Source: Siphonodentalium dalli (Eukaryota; Mollusca; Scaphopoda; Gadilida; Siphonodentaliidae). From it: a stretch of 64,000 nucleotides of DNA. Numbering within the stretch: the first letter of the stretch is position 1; each line of letters opens with the position of its first letter. The position numbers and the translations under genes are program-made. The notes under the pieces are model-generated. The model saw only the letters and a program-made list of their open reading frames with translations, was not told the origin of the DNA and made no database searches. The stretch spans positions 66,519,031-66,583,030 of the forward strand of contig CP136065.1 in the NCBI GenBank assembly GCA_032622095.1. Reading direction: 5' to 3'. Positions 12,501 through 20,276 of the stretch are shown here, piece after piece.

Positions 12501-15500
12501 GGGTTGACAAAAAACACGGAAGATGATATGAAATGTAATTAATATGTTAGTGGCCTGTTGATAATTGTTTACATACATCGTATGATCCCTGCTACAATAG
12601 TTTGTATAAATAATGCTCAATGAATTGGCCTCTTAATAAAATTAGGCTAATGGTTTCACCACACCCAGGTTACATAAAACAATAAATGACTACCTCACCG
12701 GTGTGTGAAATGAAGACTGTCAAGCCTTGAAATAGGGTGTCTGTCATTTGCAGAATGAGGTCCCCAGAGGGTGAATTTAGTAATGCTACCCCACATAGCA
12801 GGCTAGCATCACCAAATTCACCCTCTGGGAACCTCATTCTGCTGAGGTGTAAGCAGAATGATGGCCCCAGAGGGTGAATTTGGTGATGCTAGCCCACTAT
12901 GCGGGGTAGCATCACTAAATTCACCCTCTGGGGACCTCATTCTGCAAATGACAGACACACTATTTCAAGGCTTGAAGACGGTAGCTATTAGTGCATTGAT
13001 TGCATGATGTCCTGTCAGCGCCGGAATACCTGGGTTCCGATTTCTCAATAATGTCCACTCTAAGATGTCATAAACTTTCTATTGTAGGACCCGTTGATGT
13101 GGAAATCTGATCCACAAATTCATGCCCCCACATGGATATTTGATTGAAATATCACGCCCCCACAAATTAGCCTATTTATAAGAAACCCGACGAAATCAAA
13201 GCCATTCACATTAATACATACCTCAAGAAGATAGAAATATCTCTTGAAAGATGGTGAATCTGGGTCTTCTAATCCATAGAGTTGTTTGTTGAAAAACAAG
13301 AAGATATCCTGCAAATAATAAAGACATATTTCTGATATAAATAATGAAAATGTTAAACTGGGATCAATATGAAAGTGTCAATGACACTGTAGCTCAACTT
13401 AGGTAGGAGAATAATTTAATGGTTGACAGTAAATGGTGGAATAGGAAAGGTGCTAATTGAAATGTCTAACCTGTGCCAACGAATTTAGTCATGCAAAGAG
13501 TAAAATCCAAGATGGCTGCTGGAGGCCATGTTTTTTTGGCCAATTGACCCCAAAAGGACTCGTTCCCATCTACGTGTCATTGTTAACATCCATGACAAAT
13601 TTCATGAAGATCTGACCAAAGCTACGACCTGTAGCCAGCGCCAAAGGATATAGTCATGCAAAGAGTAAAATCCAAGATGGCTGCTGGCGGCCATTTTTTT
13701 TGGCCGAACGACCCCAAAATCACTCGTTCCCATCTACATGTCAATATTAACATCTATGACATATTTCATGATGATCAGACGAACAGTACGACCTGTAGCC
13801 TGCGCCAATGGATTGAATTTTGAAATCCAAGATGGCCACCAGCGGCCATGTTTTTTGGCCGAACGACCCCAAAATGACTCGTTCCCATCTACATGTCATT
13901 GTTAACATCCATGACAAATTTCATGAATTCCGACCAAAGCTACGACCTGTAGCCCGTGCCAAAGGATTTAGTCATGCAAAGAGTAAAATCCAAGATGGCT
14001 GCTGGTGGCCATGTTTTTTGGCCGAACAACCCCAAAATCACTCGTTCCCATCTACATGTCAATATTAACATCTATGACATATTTCATGATGATCAGATGA
14101 ACAGTACGACCTGTAGCCCGCGCCAATTGATTGAAATTTGAAATCCAAGATGGCCACCAGTGGCCATGTTTTTCGGCCGAACGACCCCAAAATGACTCGT
14201 TCCCATCTACATGTCATTGTTAACATTCATGACAAATTTCATGAAGTTCCGACCAAAGCTACGACCTGTAGCCCGTGCCAAAGGATTTAGTCATGCAAAG
14301 AGTAAAATCCAAGATGGCTGCTGGCGTCCACGTTTTTTGGCCGAACGACCCCAAAATGACTCGTTCCCATCTACATGTCATTGTTAACATCCATGACAAA
14401 TTTCATGAATTCCGACCAAAGCTACGACCTGTAGCCCGTGCCAAAGGATTTAGTCATGCAAAGAGTAAAATCCAAGATGGCTGCTGGTGGCCATGTTTTT
14501 TGGACGAACAACCCCAAAATCACTCGTTCCCATCTACATGTCAATATTAACATCTATGACATATTTCATGATGATCAGATGAACAGTACGACCTGTAGCC
14601 CGCGCCAATGGATTGAAATTTGAAATCCAAGATGGCCACCAGTGGCCATGTTTTTCGGCCGAACGACCCCAAAATGACTCGTTCCCATCTACATGTCATT
14701 GTTAACATTCATGACAAATTTCATGAAGTTCCGACCAAAGCTACGACCTGTAGCCCGTGCCAAAGGATTTAGTCATGCAAAGAGTAAAATCCAAGATGGC
14801 TGCTGGCGGCCATGTTTTTTGGCCGACCGACCCCAAAATCACTCGTTCCCATCTACATGTCAATATGAACATCCATGACAAATTTCATGATGATCAGACG
14901 AACAGTACGACCTGTAGCCCGTGCCAATGGATTGAATTTTGAAATCCAAGATGGCCGCCAGCAGCCATGTTTTTTGGCCGAATAACCCCAAAAAGACTCG
15001 TTCCCATCTACATGTCAATGTCAACATTCATGACATATTTCATAAACATCGGATCAAAGATACGACCTGTAGCCCGCGCCAAAGGATTTAGTCATGCAAA
15101 AAGTAATCCAAGATGGCTGCTGGCAGCCATATTTTTCGGCCGAACGACACCATAATGACTCGTTCCCATCTACATGTCATTGTTAACATCCATGACAAAT
15201 TTCATGAAGTTCCGACCAAAGCTACAACCTGTAGCCCGCGCCAAAGGATTTAGTCATGCAAAGAGTAAAATCCAAGATGGCTGCTGGCAGCCATGTTTTT
15301 TGGCCGAACAACCCCAAAATCACTCGTTCCCATCTACATGTCAATATTAACATCCATGACAAATTTCATGATGATGAGATGAAAAGTACGACCTGTAGCC
15401 CGCGCCAATGGATTGAATTTTGAAATCCAAGATGGCCACCAGTGGCCATCTTTTATGGACGAATGACACCAAAATGACTCGTTCCCATCTACATGTCAAT

Positions 15501-17713
15501 GTCAACATTCATGAGAAATCTCATAAAGATCAGACCAAAGGTACGACCTGTAGCCCGCGCCTAAGGAAATTGTTGACAGACACACGCACACACGGACGAC
15601 GGACGCCAAACCATGGCAATAGCTCAAACTTACAAAGTAAGTTGAGCTAATAATGGCACGGTGGTCCAGTGGTTAGCATGCTCAACTCGTAACGTCATTG
15701 GGTGTTCGATTCCTGCTCTGCCATTGAACGTCAAACATTTCGTTGGTTGCCTTCAAGCAATCTCATACTAACGTTGTCGCGGGGGATATTGTCAGTATGA
15801 TAATCCCAGCCCTCGAAATTAGTAAAAAATGTTCAACGGCAAATTTTATGATGTGACATGTTAGATGCCATATGTTACCACAGCTTTTCCCACGGCATTG
15901 CTGCTTGCCGTGGCCAATTTCAAGGGCTGATAATCCTGATGCACCCATTAGCTGCTCTGATTACCTCCTCCTAAGCGAGGATGGGTAATCAATGCCCTAT
16001 GACGGGGTAATAATCATGTAAAGCGCATTGAAACTAATTTACTGTGGAAGGCGCCATATAAATGTATAGATTATTATTATTTTATGACATTGTATTGTGT
16101 CTATGTACACACTGTCTCAATACATTAGTTATATTGCCTCTTTCTCTAAAATAGAATTTTCTTTTTCAATAAGTGTATATTTTCCATGCTATTTTAGTTC
16201 TCATAGGTGATATGTGTCCATTTAAACAACACAACATCTAGCTCAACATCGTTGGGCATTTATTTTGACTAATCGACTGCAAGATTTCAGGGTCAATTTA
16301 TTTAATAATCAAGTAGCTATCCCAAAGCAAATGTTCAGATAGATCGTTTGTTAAACTTATCAAATAATTTCTATCCATACATAGGACTTCATCTGCACTT
16401 TTATTCATCTGTCGACTGCTTTTAACACCTTAACATCCCTCCAATAAAATAATAGACGATTCCAATGTGCACTTTTTACCTGACTGGGCGAATCCATTTA
16501 TTATAGAACGGGTTAAACAAAGGAGAATTGCCATACCTTCAACTGATTTTGGTCTCTGTATGGTGCATCTGGAGCAAATATTCTGAATATGTCTGCGATA
16601 CAGCAGGCTGCAAGTAGCCTAATATCTTTACTGGCATTTTCTGTGTAATGGAGGCTTCCCAGTTCCACAGCTAGCGGCACATACGGCTCATGGTCATCTT
16701 GTCCCATTTCTTGGAAGGCTCGAGCCAACAGCTAAATAATGAGAAATCATACATTCATAAATATAGAAACCAGGTATATTATATAGGATACTGTTTACTA
16801 GTATTTTATCACTGAGGGCTCCGACTTTTGTAAAGAGACGAAGCCTGGCTAAACTGTGTCTAACATATGCAGAATGAGGTCGCCAGAGAGTGAATTCAGC
16901 GATGTTATCCCGCACAGCAGGCTACCATCAACAAATTCACCCTCTGGGGACCTCATTCTGCTTAAGCCTCAACTTCTGGGAAGTATCTATAGACTCAAAT
17001 TAAGATTGTTTTCAAATACTTTTTCCCTTCTGCTCAGTTTCTATACCCCCTAATTTGCAGAAGATCAAATGCATAGTCAGGGTTTCTGCTTGGGTAACAA
17101 TATAAAGTCAATAATGGGGTCGTTTTTGGTCAAGAGGCGAAAACATGATTGGCAGGCACACGATTGGTGTCCACCTGGCGACGAAAATTTAGGAATTTGT
17201 CAACCTGGGACGATAAGAGGTAGATTAAATACCTCGAAAAATGCTGACTTAAGATGCAACTTATGCACATTCCAATAATCAGTGAAGAAAGTTTTCAAAA
17301 TCATAGTTCGGCACCTACATCGATTATCAACAATACCACGAAAGTAAACAGGCAGTGGATATAAGAAATTCATTTGTCAAAATATTGCCTGGTCAAGCAT
17401 TGGTCAGTTTGACGAGATAGATAGTTCAATCAGACAGAAATTGATTTCATATAAAGTGGGGCCCAGAGGTTTTATATAGTCCAGTTTCATTCTCAGAATC
17501 CTCCTACGCACTGCAGCTGTGGCACATGCATAGTTCTGGAAATGAGCCGGTTATCGGTACTGCTTATCACATTGGGCCAATAATGCGATAACTATAGTAG
17601 TAATTCTACTGATCACTGGAATTTACCTTGAGGCGCTTGACCAGCTCATCCTTGCCCAATTCATCGTTGATTTCCTTACACCCAGGTGGATAGACAATTT
17701 TTGCATTACTCAT
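392..17713 (-). CDS. PDS5: PDS5 cohesin regulator, 5' part of gene (7 coding exons, continues off left edge)
   Basis: PDS5 is a HEAT-repeat protein that binds the cohesin ring on chromatin and, with WAPL, acetyltransferases and sororin-type factors, controls release and maintenance of sister-chromatid cohesion. Seven exons join in frame to give the first 272 residues (29, 65, 29, 32 plus a split codon, 42, 27 and 47). The translation follows the animal PDS5 N-terminus in order: PPGCKEI near residue 9, [17 protein letters not shown] in exon 2, [17 protein letters not shown] in exon 3, NLAWVKS in exon 4, [12 protein letters not shown] in exon 5, [16 protein letters not shown] in exon 6 and [12 protein letters not shown] plus [10 protein letters not shown] in exon 7. 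Every intron is GT-AG and the phases agree. The start ATG at 17713 has a purine at -3 and an in-frame TGA four codons upstream. Animal PDS5 proteins are roughly 1300-1450 residues, so about four fifths of the gene is missing here. Whether this is a PDS5A- or PDS5B-type gene cannot be told; most invertebrates have one. Confidence 0.94.
987..1241. mobile_element. TTAA-target MITE (CCCTTCCATGACTGG type)
   Basis: A 255-bp element is flanked on both sides by TTAA (983-986 and 1242-1245). Its ends are inverted: CCCTTCCATGACTGG at the left and the complement of CCCCTTCATGATGGG at the right. The interior contains two oppositely oriented TATATAAGAGAAT blocks. Related copies lie near 56091-56190 and end at 59179. 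The TTAA duplication and CCCTT termini fit a piggyBac-type non-autonomous element. Confidence 0.75.
1257..1337 (-). CDS. PDS5: PDS5 coding exon 6 (residues 199-225)
   Basis: The exon is 81 bases and in phase 0 at both ends, with acceptor TATATTTCAG and donor GTGAGT. It encodes [20 protein letters not shown] then IEPYIQI, aligning with the PDS5 'YDLAKxLLKRTxxxIEPYI' helix. It was found by joining exons 5 and 7. Its donor lies 11 bases from a TTAA-target MITE. Confidence 0.92.
1446..1644. mobile_element. Near-perfect 199-bp palindromic MITE with TTAA target duplication
   Basis: The whole element is one inverted repeat centred on GAGCTC at about 1545. It runs from CCCTTTCAGTGCCAAGTC to its complement and is bounded by TTAA at 1442-1445 and 1645-1648. 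The two arms differ at very few positions, so a fold-back DNA or RNA hairpin of about 98 bp per arm is possible. The CCCTTT ends and TTAA duplication are piggyBac-like. It lies in PDS5 intron 5. Confidence 0.85.
1650..2030 (-). repeat. Diverged copy of the 58-kb mollusc-type repeat
   Basis: Read on the minus strand, this segment has the same features as 58050-58460: a stop-rich 'GGGGGATAACTCC' block, a 'TTGGCACA'-like block and a 'GTCTGTCCATGG' block. It looks like one decayed unit of that dispersed repeat. Reading frames across it are not conserved and are not called genes. Confidence 0.45.
3385..4300 (+). mobile_element. Harbinger-like GGCC element, family A copy 1 (in PDS5 intron 5)
   Basis: The ends are inverted: GGCCAAACAAAAAAAAGG then TTTTGGTTCTCAGG at the left, and CCCGAGAACCAAAACTC then a T run and GGCC at the right. 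Each end is flanked by TAA (3382-3384 and 4301-4303). GGCC-type termini with a 3-bp TAA/TTA duplication fit the PIF/Harbinger superfamily. No transposase ORF remains. The copy contains a LINE tail insertion (3661-3940) and is the reference for dissecting copy 2. Confidence 0.8.
3661..3940 (+). mobile_element. 5'-truncated LINE insertion (RT C-terminal tail plus 3' UTR, GAT tail)
   Basis: The first part translates as [19 protein letters not shown] and about 30 further residues to a stop. This is the 'VRKxFFSxRVxxxWNxLP' C-terminal tail of many animal LINE reverse transcriptases. A short 3' UTR and a (GAT)n tail follow. The 6-bp target duplication TGTAAC (3655-3660 and 3941-3946) is intact, and element A copy 2 has the unoccupied site at 7717-7732. 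The same LINE family recurs at 55001-55326. Confidence 0.85.
4903..5029 (-). CDS. PDS5: PDS5 coding exon 5 (residues 156-198)
   Basis: The exon is 127 bases: one base completes the Asn codon split after exon 4, then 42 codons in phase 0. The acceptor is ATGTTCTAG and the donor GTATTG. It encodes [20 protein letters not shown] and continues through [20 protein letters not shown], the PDS5 'VSQELLD' helix. The intron before it (5030-11129) is 6.1 kb and mostly nested transposons. Confidence 0.95.
5095..5211. mobile_element. Short CAGCCCT...AGGGCTG MITE, copy 1
   Basis: A segment of about 117 bp begins CAGCCCTTATAAAT and ends AATTATGAGGGCTG, with CAACAG at both flanks. It has the same end type as the better-preserved copy at 15807-15928. 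CAG/CTG termini with about 8-bp duplications point to a hAT-type non-autonomous element. It lies in PDS5 intron 4, only 65 bp from exon 5. Confidence 0.6.
5310..7479. mobile_element. Tandem-repeat element inserted in family A copy 2
   Basis: The insertion interrupts element A exactly at its 'GCATTGAATAA' position. From about 5760 to 7370 it is built of diverged units of about 150-200 bp carrying 'CCGATCAACCGATCGATACC' followed by 'AAAAACTATACAGGTGAGG' and 'GTGTCATCATAAAC'. It ends in a CGGACAGACGGACAGACGGA run and the hairpin CCATACATGGTATGG. Weak inverted ends (GTTTAACCCATACC at 5341 and GGTATGGGTACAC at 7460) are visible. Open frames here are accidental. Confidence 0.6.
7845..9777. mobile_element. 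Harbinger-like GGCC element F nested in family A copy 2
   Basis: The inverted ends are long: GGCCAGACTTTTTTAATT then AAATGGTTTACGG at the left, matched by the complement of CCGTAAACCATTTAATAAAA then AAAGGGTGGCC at the right. TAA flanks both sides, and AGGTAA occurs just outside each end. It carries a TTAA element at 7969-8613 and a hairpin at about 8908-8975. On the minus strand at 9505-9217 a short ORF starts [18 protein letters not shown] but soon stops. No transposase is recognisable. Confidence 0.75.
7969..8613 (+). mobile_element. TTAA-target element K, copy 1
   Basis: A 645-bp element with inverted ends AGGGGTACTGTAC and GTACAGTACCCCT is flanked by TTAA at 7965-7968 and 8614-8617. Copy 2 is at 43520-44151 in the opposite orientation. 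TTAA duplications with AGGGG ends fit Kolobok- or piggyBac-like elements; I cannot choose between them. The interior has an 85-codon ORF (8202-8459) ending near a donor-like AAG|GTAAAA. Copy 2 breaks this frame with a stop and a 13-bp deletion, so it is not a conserved protein. Confidence 0.85.
10016..10600. other. PDS5 intron 4 sequence without recognisable elements
   Basis: No repeats shared with the rest of the window, no coding match and no RNA gene were seen. The sequence is AT-rich. Confidence 0.5.
10614..10992. repeat. GCAGAATGAGGTCCCC fold-back family: two hairpins and the linker
   Basis: Hairpins at 10614-10695 and 10900-10992 have arms of the form GCAGAATGAGGTCCCCAG with GGGTGAATT(T/C)AGT, pairing with AATTCACCCTCTGGGG and CCTCATTCTGC. 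The roughly 200 bp between them (CTTCTGCAAATTAGGGG and TAGATACTTCCCAGAAGATG blocks) also recurs at 16965-17060 and 25920-27010, so the linker is part of the family. Confidence 0.75.
11130..11227 (-). CDS. PDS5: PDS5 coding exon 4 (residues 124-155 plus two bases)
   Basis: The exon is 98 bases, with acceptor TTTTTCTTCAG and donor GTGAGT. It encodes [20 protein letters not shown] and 12 more residues, then ends with two bases of a split Asn codon. It has no initiator ATG and is short, so it is easily missed. It was identified from the NxAWVKS(Y/F)NIC family motif and phase agreement. Confidence 0.92.
11291..11605 (+). mobile_element. Fragment related to Harbinger-like element C
   Basis: This stretch matches the interior of element C at about 29985-30290 in the same orientation. 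Shared blocks include AAGATATTGGGAT, ATTTTACTCGA, AAATCAATAC, CATCTTATGGTCATAATGG and ACATCGATTTGTTT. Neither terminal repeat of C is present, so this is an internal relic in PDS5 intron 3. Confidence 0.65.
11620..12715. other. PDS5 intron 3, unassigned
   Basis: The sequence is AT-rich with no exon-like coding match and no repeat shared elsewhere in the window that I could see. Confidence 0.45.
12720..12975. mobile_element. Complete fold-back MITE of the GCAGAATGAGGTCCCC family
   Basis: A 256-bp element runs from TCAAGCCTTGAAATAG with GTGTCTGTCATTTGCAGAAT to the inverted copy ending TTTCAAGGCTTGA. It contains two hairpins back to back (12751-12842 and 12851-12946). GAAGAC flanks both sides. 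This copy defines the outer terminal repeats of the family; other copies lack one or both. Confidence 0.8.
13222..13308 (-). CDS. PDS5: PDS5 coding exon 3 (residues 95-123)
   Basis: The exon is 87 bases and in phase 0 at both ends, with acceptor ATTTGCAG and donor GTATGT. It encodes [20 protein letters not shown] followed by FKRYFYLLE, matching the PDS5 segment between the APxAP motif and NIAWVKS. The intron before it (13309-16536) holds the 13.39-15.65 kb tandem array and the SINE. Confidence 0.94.
13391..15648 (+). repeat. Tandem array of ~155-164 bp AAGATGGC units with TAGCTCAACTTA ends
   Basis: About 14 units alternate between two types. One type reads GGATTTAGTCATGCAAAGAG with CCAAGATGGCTGCTGG, the other GGATTGAATTTTGAAATCC with AAGATGGCCACCAG. 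Both continue into GACTCGTTCCCATCTACATG and TACGACCTGTAGCCCG. Unit spacings are 155, 163 and 164 bp. A three-unit block of 482 bp is duplicated in tandem (13951-14432 and 14433-14914). The array is bounded by TAGCTCAACTTA at 13391 and TAAGTTGAGCTA at 15648, with a CGGACGACGGACG run near the right end. Frames across it are repeat artefacts. Confidence 0.85.
15655..16085 (+). mobile_element. tRNA-derived SINE with (ATT)n tail
   Basis: The 5' part (GGCACGGTGGTCCAGTGG to about 15725) resembles a tRNA: a box A-like TGGTCCAGTGG and a box B-like GTTCGATTCC at tRNA spacing. The 3' part has the GTAAAGCGCATTGAAAC and GGCGCCATATAAATGTAT blocks seen at the 3' ends of many animal SINEs and L2-type LINEs, then ATTATTATTATT. 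The SINE is split by a MITE at 15807-15928. It is not a functional tRNA gene because the acceptor stem does not pair properly. Confidence 0.75.
15807..15928. mobile_element. CAGCCCT MITE, copy 2, inside the SINE (8-bp target duplication)
   Basis: A 122-bp element begins CAGCCCTCGAAATT and ends AATTTCAAGGGCT. It is flanked by a perfect 8-bp duplication GATAATCC (15799-15806 and 15929-15936). Eight-bp duplications and CAG-type ends indicate the hAT superfamily. Removing the element restores a continuous SINE. Confidence 0.85.
16537..16731 (-). CDS. PDS5: PDS5 coding exon 2 (residues 30-94)
   Basis: The exon is 195 bases and in phase 0 at both ends, with acceptor TTATTTAG and donor GTATGG. It holds the most conserved part of the PDS5 N-terminus, [17 protein letters not shown], with the APxAP signature intact. 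The preceding intron (16732-17626) contains a fold-back MITE at 16869-16961. Confidence 0.95.
16869..17060. repeat. GCAGAATGAGGTC fold-back and linker in PDS5 intron 1
   Basis: The hairpin at 16869-16961 pairs GCAGAATGAGGTCGCCAG with CTGGGGACCTCATTCTGC. It is followed by the family linker in reverse orientation (CTTCTGGGAAGTATCTATAG at about 16971, and CCCTAATTTGCAGAAGAT at about 17048). Confidence 0.75.
17627..17713 (-). CDS. PDS5: PDS5 coding exon 1 (residues 1-29)
   Basis: The exon begins at the ATG on the complement of 17711-17713 and encodes [16 protein letters not shown] and 13 more residues. It ends in phase 0 at donor GTAAAT. The YPPG(C/V)KEI stretch is the conserved PDS5 N-terminus. 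A plausible 3' splice site (TTTTTTTCCATTACAG, ending near 17755) lies about 40 bases upstream of the ATG, so there may be a further non-coding 5' exon at higher coordinates. A tiny upstream ORF (ATG AAC CTG TGA) lies in the leader. Confidence 0.9.
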
Positions 17714-17890
17714 TTCACAGGTTCATAGGTCTACTCCATATACCGGTACTGTAATGGAAAAAAATCATATTAAGGCCAAGTCCATGTTAACCGATTCATT
17801 TCCGTTCATTTCCGTGTAAAACGGACACATCGCGTGTACTGTTAAACCGAAAATTATACCACATTTCAATTAGGTCACAGCCGAATCAAA
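17714..17890 (-). promoter_or_regulatory. PDS5 5' leader region
   Basis: The region directly upstream of the PDS5 ATG contains a possible 3' splice site about 40 bases before the ATG and an in-frame TGA four codons upstream. No TATA box or other core element is clear. The transcription start cannot be placed; if the leader is spliced, it lies further right, near or beyond the CTTAAG array. Confidence 0.35.
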
Positions 17891-18346
17891 CTTATTCCTT
17901 ATTGCGCTAAAGCGCAATTACATCCTTATTGCACTTAAGTGGAATTATTAATTAATATTTCCCTCATGACAGTCACGATTACACTCCACACATCGCACTA
18001 TGGACTACACCAATTTGAATTACAGGTACATGTACCAGGTAGTTAATGCAATGCGGATAATTGAGCTTAAGCACAATAAGGAAGGTTTTTAATTGCACTT
18101 AGCTCTTATTGCGCTTAAGTGCAATTTGCTCTTATTGCGCAATAAGAATATTCCTTATTGCGCTTAAGCCCAATTAGAGATTCCTTATTGTGCTTCAGCA
18201 CAATAAGATATTCCTTATTGCGCTTAAGTACAATAAGATATTACTTATTGCACCTAAGTGCAATTAGATATTTCCTTTCAGATCTTCCCTTATTGCACTT
18301 AAGCGCAATTAGAGATTCCTTATTGCGCTTAAGCTCAATTATTTTT
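17891..18346. repeat. Palindromic CTTAAG array next to the PDS5 start
   Basis: Two clusters (17891-17948 and 18084-18346) consist of about ten units of roughly 32 bp, each centred on a palindrome of the form TTGCGCTTAAGCGCAA and joined by TTAGAGATTCCTTA-like spacers. Unit cores vary in matching ways on both arms (GCGC, GCAC, GTAC). The frames crossing it are low-complexity artefacts. A second array with the core GGACTTAAGTCC is at 43066-44226. Confidence 0.8.
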
Positions 18347-18349
18347 TAA

Positions 18350-19090
18350 ATGTCAATTTGGCTTCCCATAGGGACGGAACATATTGACACACATTGAGAG
18401 TGGATAGATAATAAGATATACAAAATTAATGGATTACACTCACCATTAATTGTATTCAGTATTAAAATATATATGTGTAAGATGATTTACAAAAAGGCCC
18501 GTTACAAATGGGCCTGAATTTGCAATTTGTAGGTTTACCAAGAACTCTCGAAGGAATAATATACATGTATGTATTCAATTTGTATATTTCCTGGCAACAA
18601 CTGGCTGCAACCCATTTTCTTGACACTTCACACAAATGGGAGTCACAAACTTATACATTTTCCTGAGAGACAATTTAATTGCCCCATCAAATTCCACACA
18701 ACAAACACATCGAAATGTGTTGGAAAGTTTTAAACCAGACTGGTCACTGTGGAAGCTGTGTTTATAATTTGTATTTTATTTTATTCTGCGATTGCTATAT
18801 AGCGCTGATCGTTTCCCGATTAATCGACCATACACAGTTAAAATTTAATACCGCTTGTAATATTGTCTAAAATAACATTAATAGAATCAAAATTATTTTA
18901 AAACTTGAGTTTCTCAAGATTTTAAAATTCCAGCGTTATGTTAACACTTATAACGATGTATTTTGTTCTGTCTGTGGCATGCAAATCGGGTGAACTCATT
19001 ATTGATCACAATGCTGTAAAGAAGTTACTTTATAGACAGTACATCAATCATGACATGAATAGCTATATTGTACATATTGTTCTAGTACAT
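18350..19090. other. Unassigned intergenic sequence
   Basis: AT-rich sequence. No coding match, RNA gene or repeat shared with the rest of the window was seen. Confidence 0.45.
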
Positions 19091-19094
19091 GTAT

Positions 19095-19797
19095 AGCAGT
19101 AGTTGTAATTATTATATTCAAATTAATAGTTCTCATATATGTACATGTATGATCTTGATATAAGTGAGTATTTAGACCTGCCAAAAAATTCCCACCTTCA
19201 CAAAATGCTCAATGTTTGCATCCATACTATTGTTACACCTTTTAATGCCTACCTATCACTCAAATTTAACTAAAGAATGTTGAGAAATTCTATGAGCAAT
19301 CACTTAGTTTAAGCAATATTTTATTTGAACTAAACCCAACAAAATTACAAACAATACAGACAAAAAATCACTTGTCATATATGCCCAAACTCATTTAAGT
19401 TCTATCAACCAACACCCCTTCACATATCAAAGTTAGTAAACGTATATAGGCTCAAACATGGACCAAAAGACTTTGTTTTATTTTTGTTTAAAGTTCCCTA
19501 TTTTCGAGGTAGTCTGTTCAGCGATGTAAATTAGCATATTTGGAAGTTTGTTTCCCATTAACCCCGGTTTGATGTGTTTTGTGAGCATCCTTTCCATGGT
19601 TAATTAGTCTAATGACTCATTGAATTAAATTAATGACTGCAACTAATAGAAAATGGAAGATGATTTTGCATATTCGGACAGGCGGAAGCAAAGAAATTAG
19701 CTTGGCCCAGGAAAAATTAAAATTACAGTAGGGTAAAATTAGGGTCGGGGTTTTGAACATGGGTCGGTCAGGTTAGCAGAAACAATTTTGTTAGGCC
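19095..19797 (+). mobile_element. Right part of a GGCC element related to D, with unoccupied hAT site
   Basis: This segment shares three colinear blocks with the 22795-22880, 28295-28638 and 41052-41160 parts of element D. Examples are ATATTCAAATTAATAG, TTTGCATCCATACTA and ATGACTCATTGAATTAAATT. It ends in GTTAGGCC followed by TAA at 19797, a Harbinger-type end. At 19578-19585 it carries TTTGTGAG as a single copy; in element D this same site is occupied by a 12.4-kb hAT-bounded insertion. Confidence 0.75.
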
Positions 19798-19800
19798 TAA

Positions 19801-20274
19801 TGGAAAAGTTCAATTTAATATAACCTTTGGCATATACACAACCATTTACAATAAAACTTTTGTAATTATGTATATAATTCATCAAATACACAATTTTCTC
19901 CCTTAGTCCTCACCTGACAGGTAGGCTAAGGGCCCATGATGGAAATAAGTTTTTGGACTTTTTCATGTACTCCCAATGACAACTGGTATCCCTACATGTA
20001 CAATGTAGGAGTATACTTTGGTTTTTCAGTCACTGCCTCTTATAATTACATTCTGGCTTTTCACTTTTCAATGGGTATTTGTCTGCCCTTGTACCTGGAT
20101 ATCATCCTGTCACCCCTTTAGGCTTTACTGTTCTACAGGAAACAACTGTGTGCCAAGCTAAACCATGTCTTAGTTGTAGGTGGTGGGTTGACATCCCGAA
20201 TTATATAATCTAACAAATAGCACACCATGCAAGATATCACAATAATTTATATATATGTGTATTCATTTATACTA
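19801..20274. other. Unassigned intergenic sequence
   Basis: No gene or shared repeat was recognised. Confidence 0.45.
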
Positions 20275-20276
20275 TA

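Noticed and set aside
13820-15155. Several 61-91 codon frames with near-identical '[13 protein letters not shown]' products, looking like a gene family
   Set aside because: They are translations of the 155-164 bp tandem units; unit lengths are not multiples of three and frames shift between copies.
15655-15726. tRNA gene
   Set aside because: Box A and box B-like sequences exist, but the acceptor stem does not pair and a SINE body and (ATT)n tail follow.
18158-18349. 63-codon ORF with repeated 'RLSPIRDSLL' units
   Set aside because: It is the translation of the palindromic CTTAAG array.
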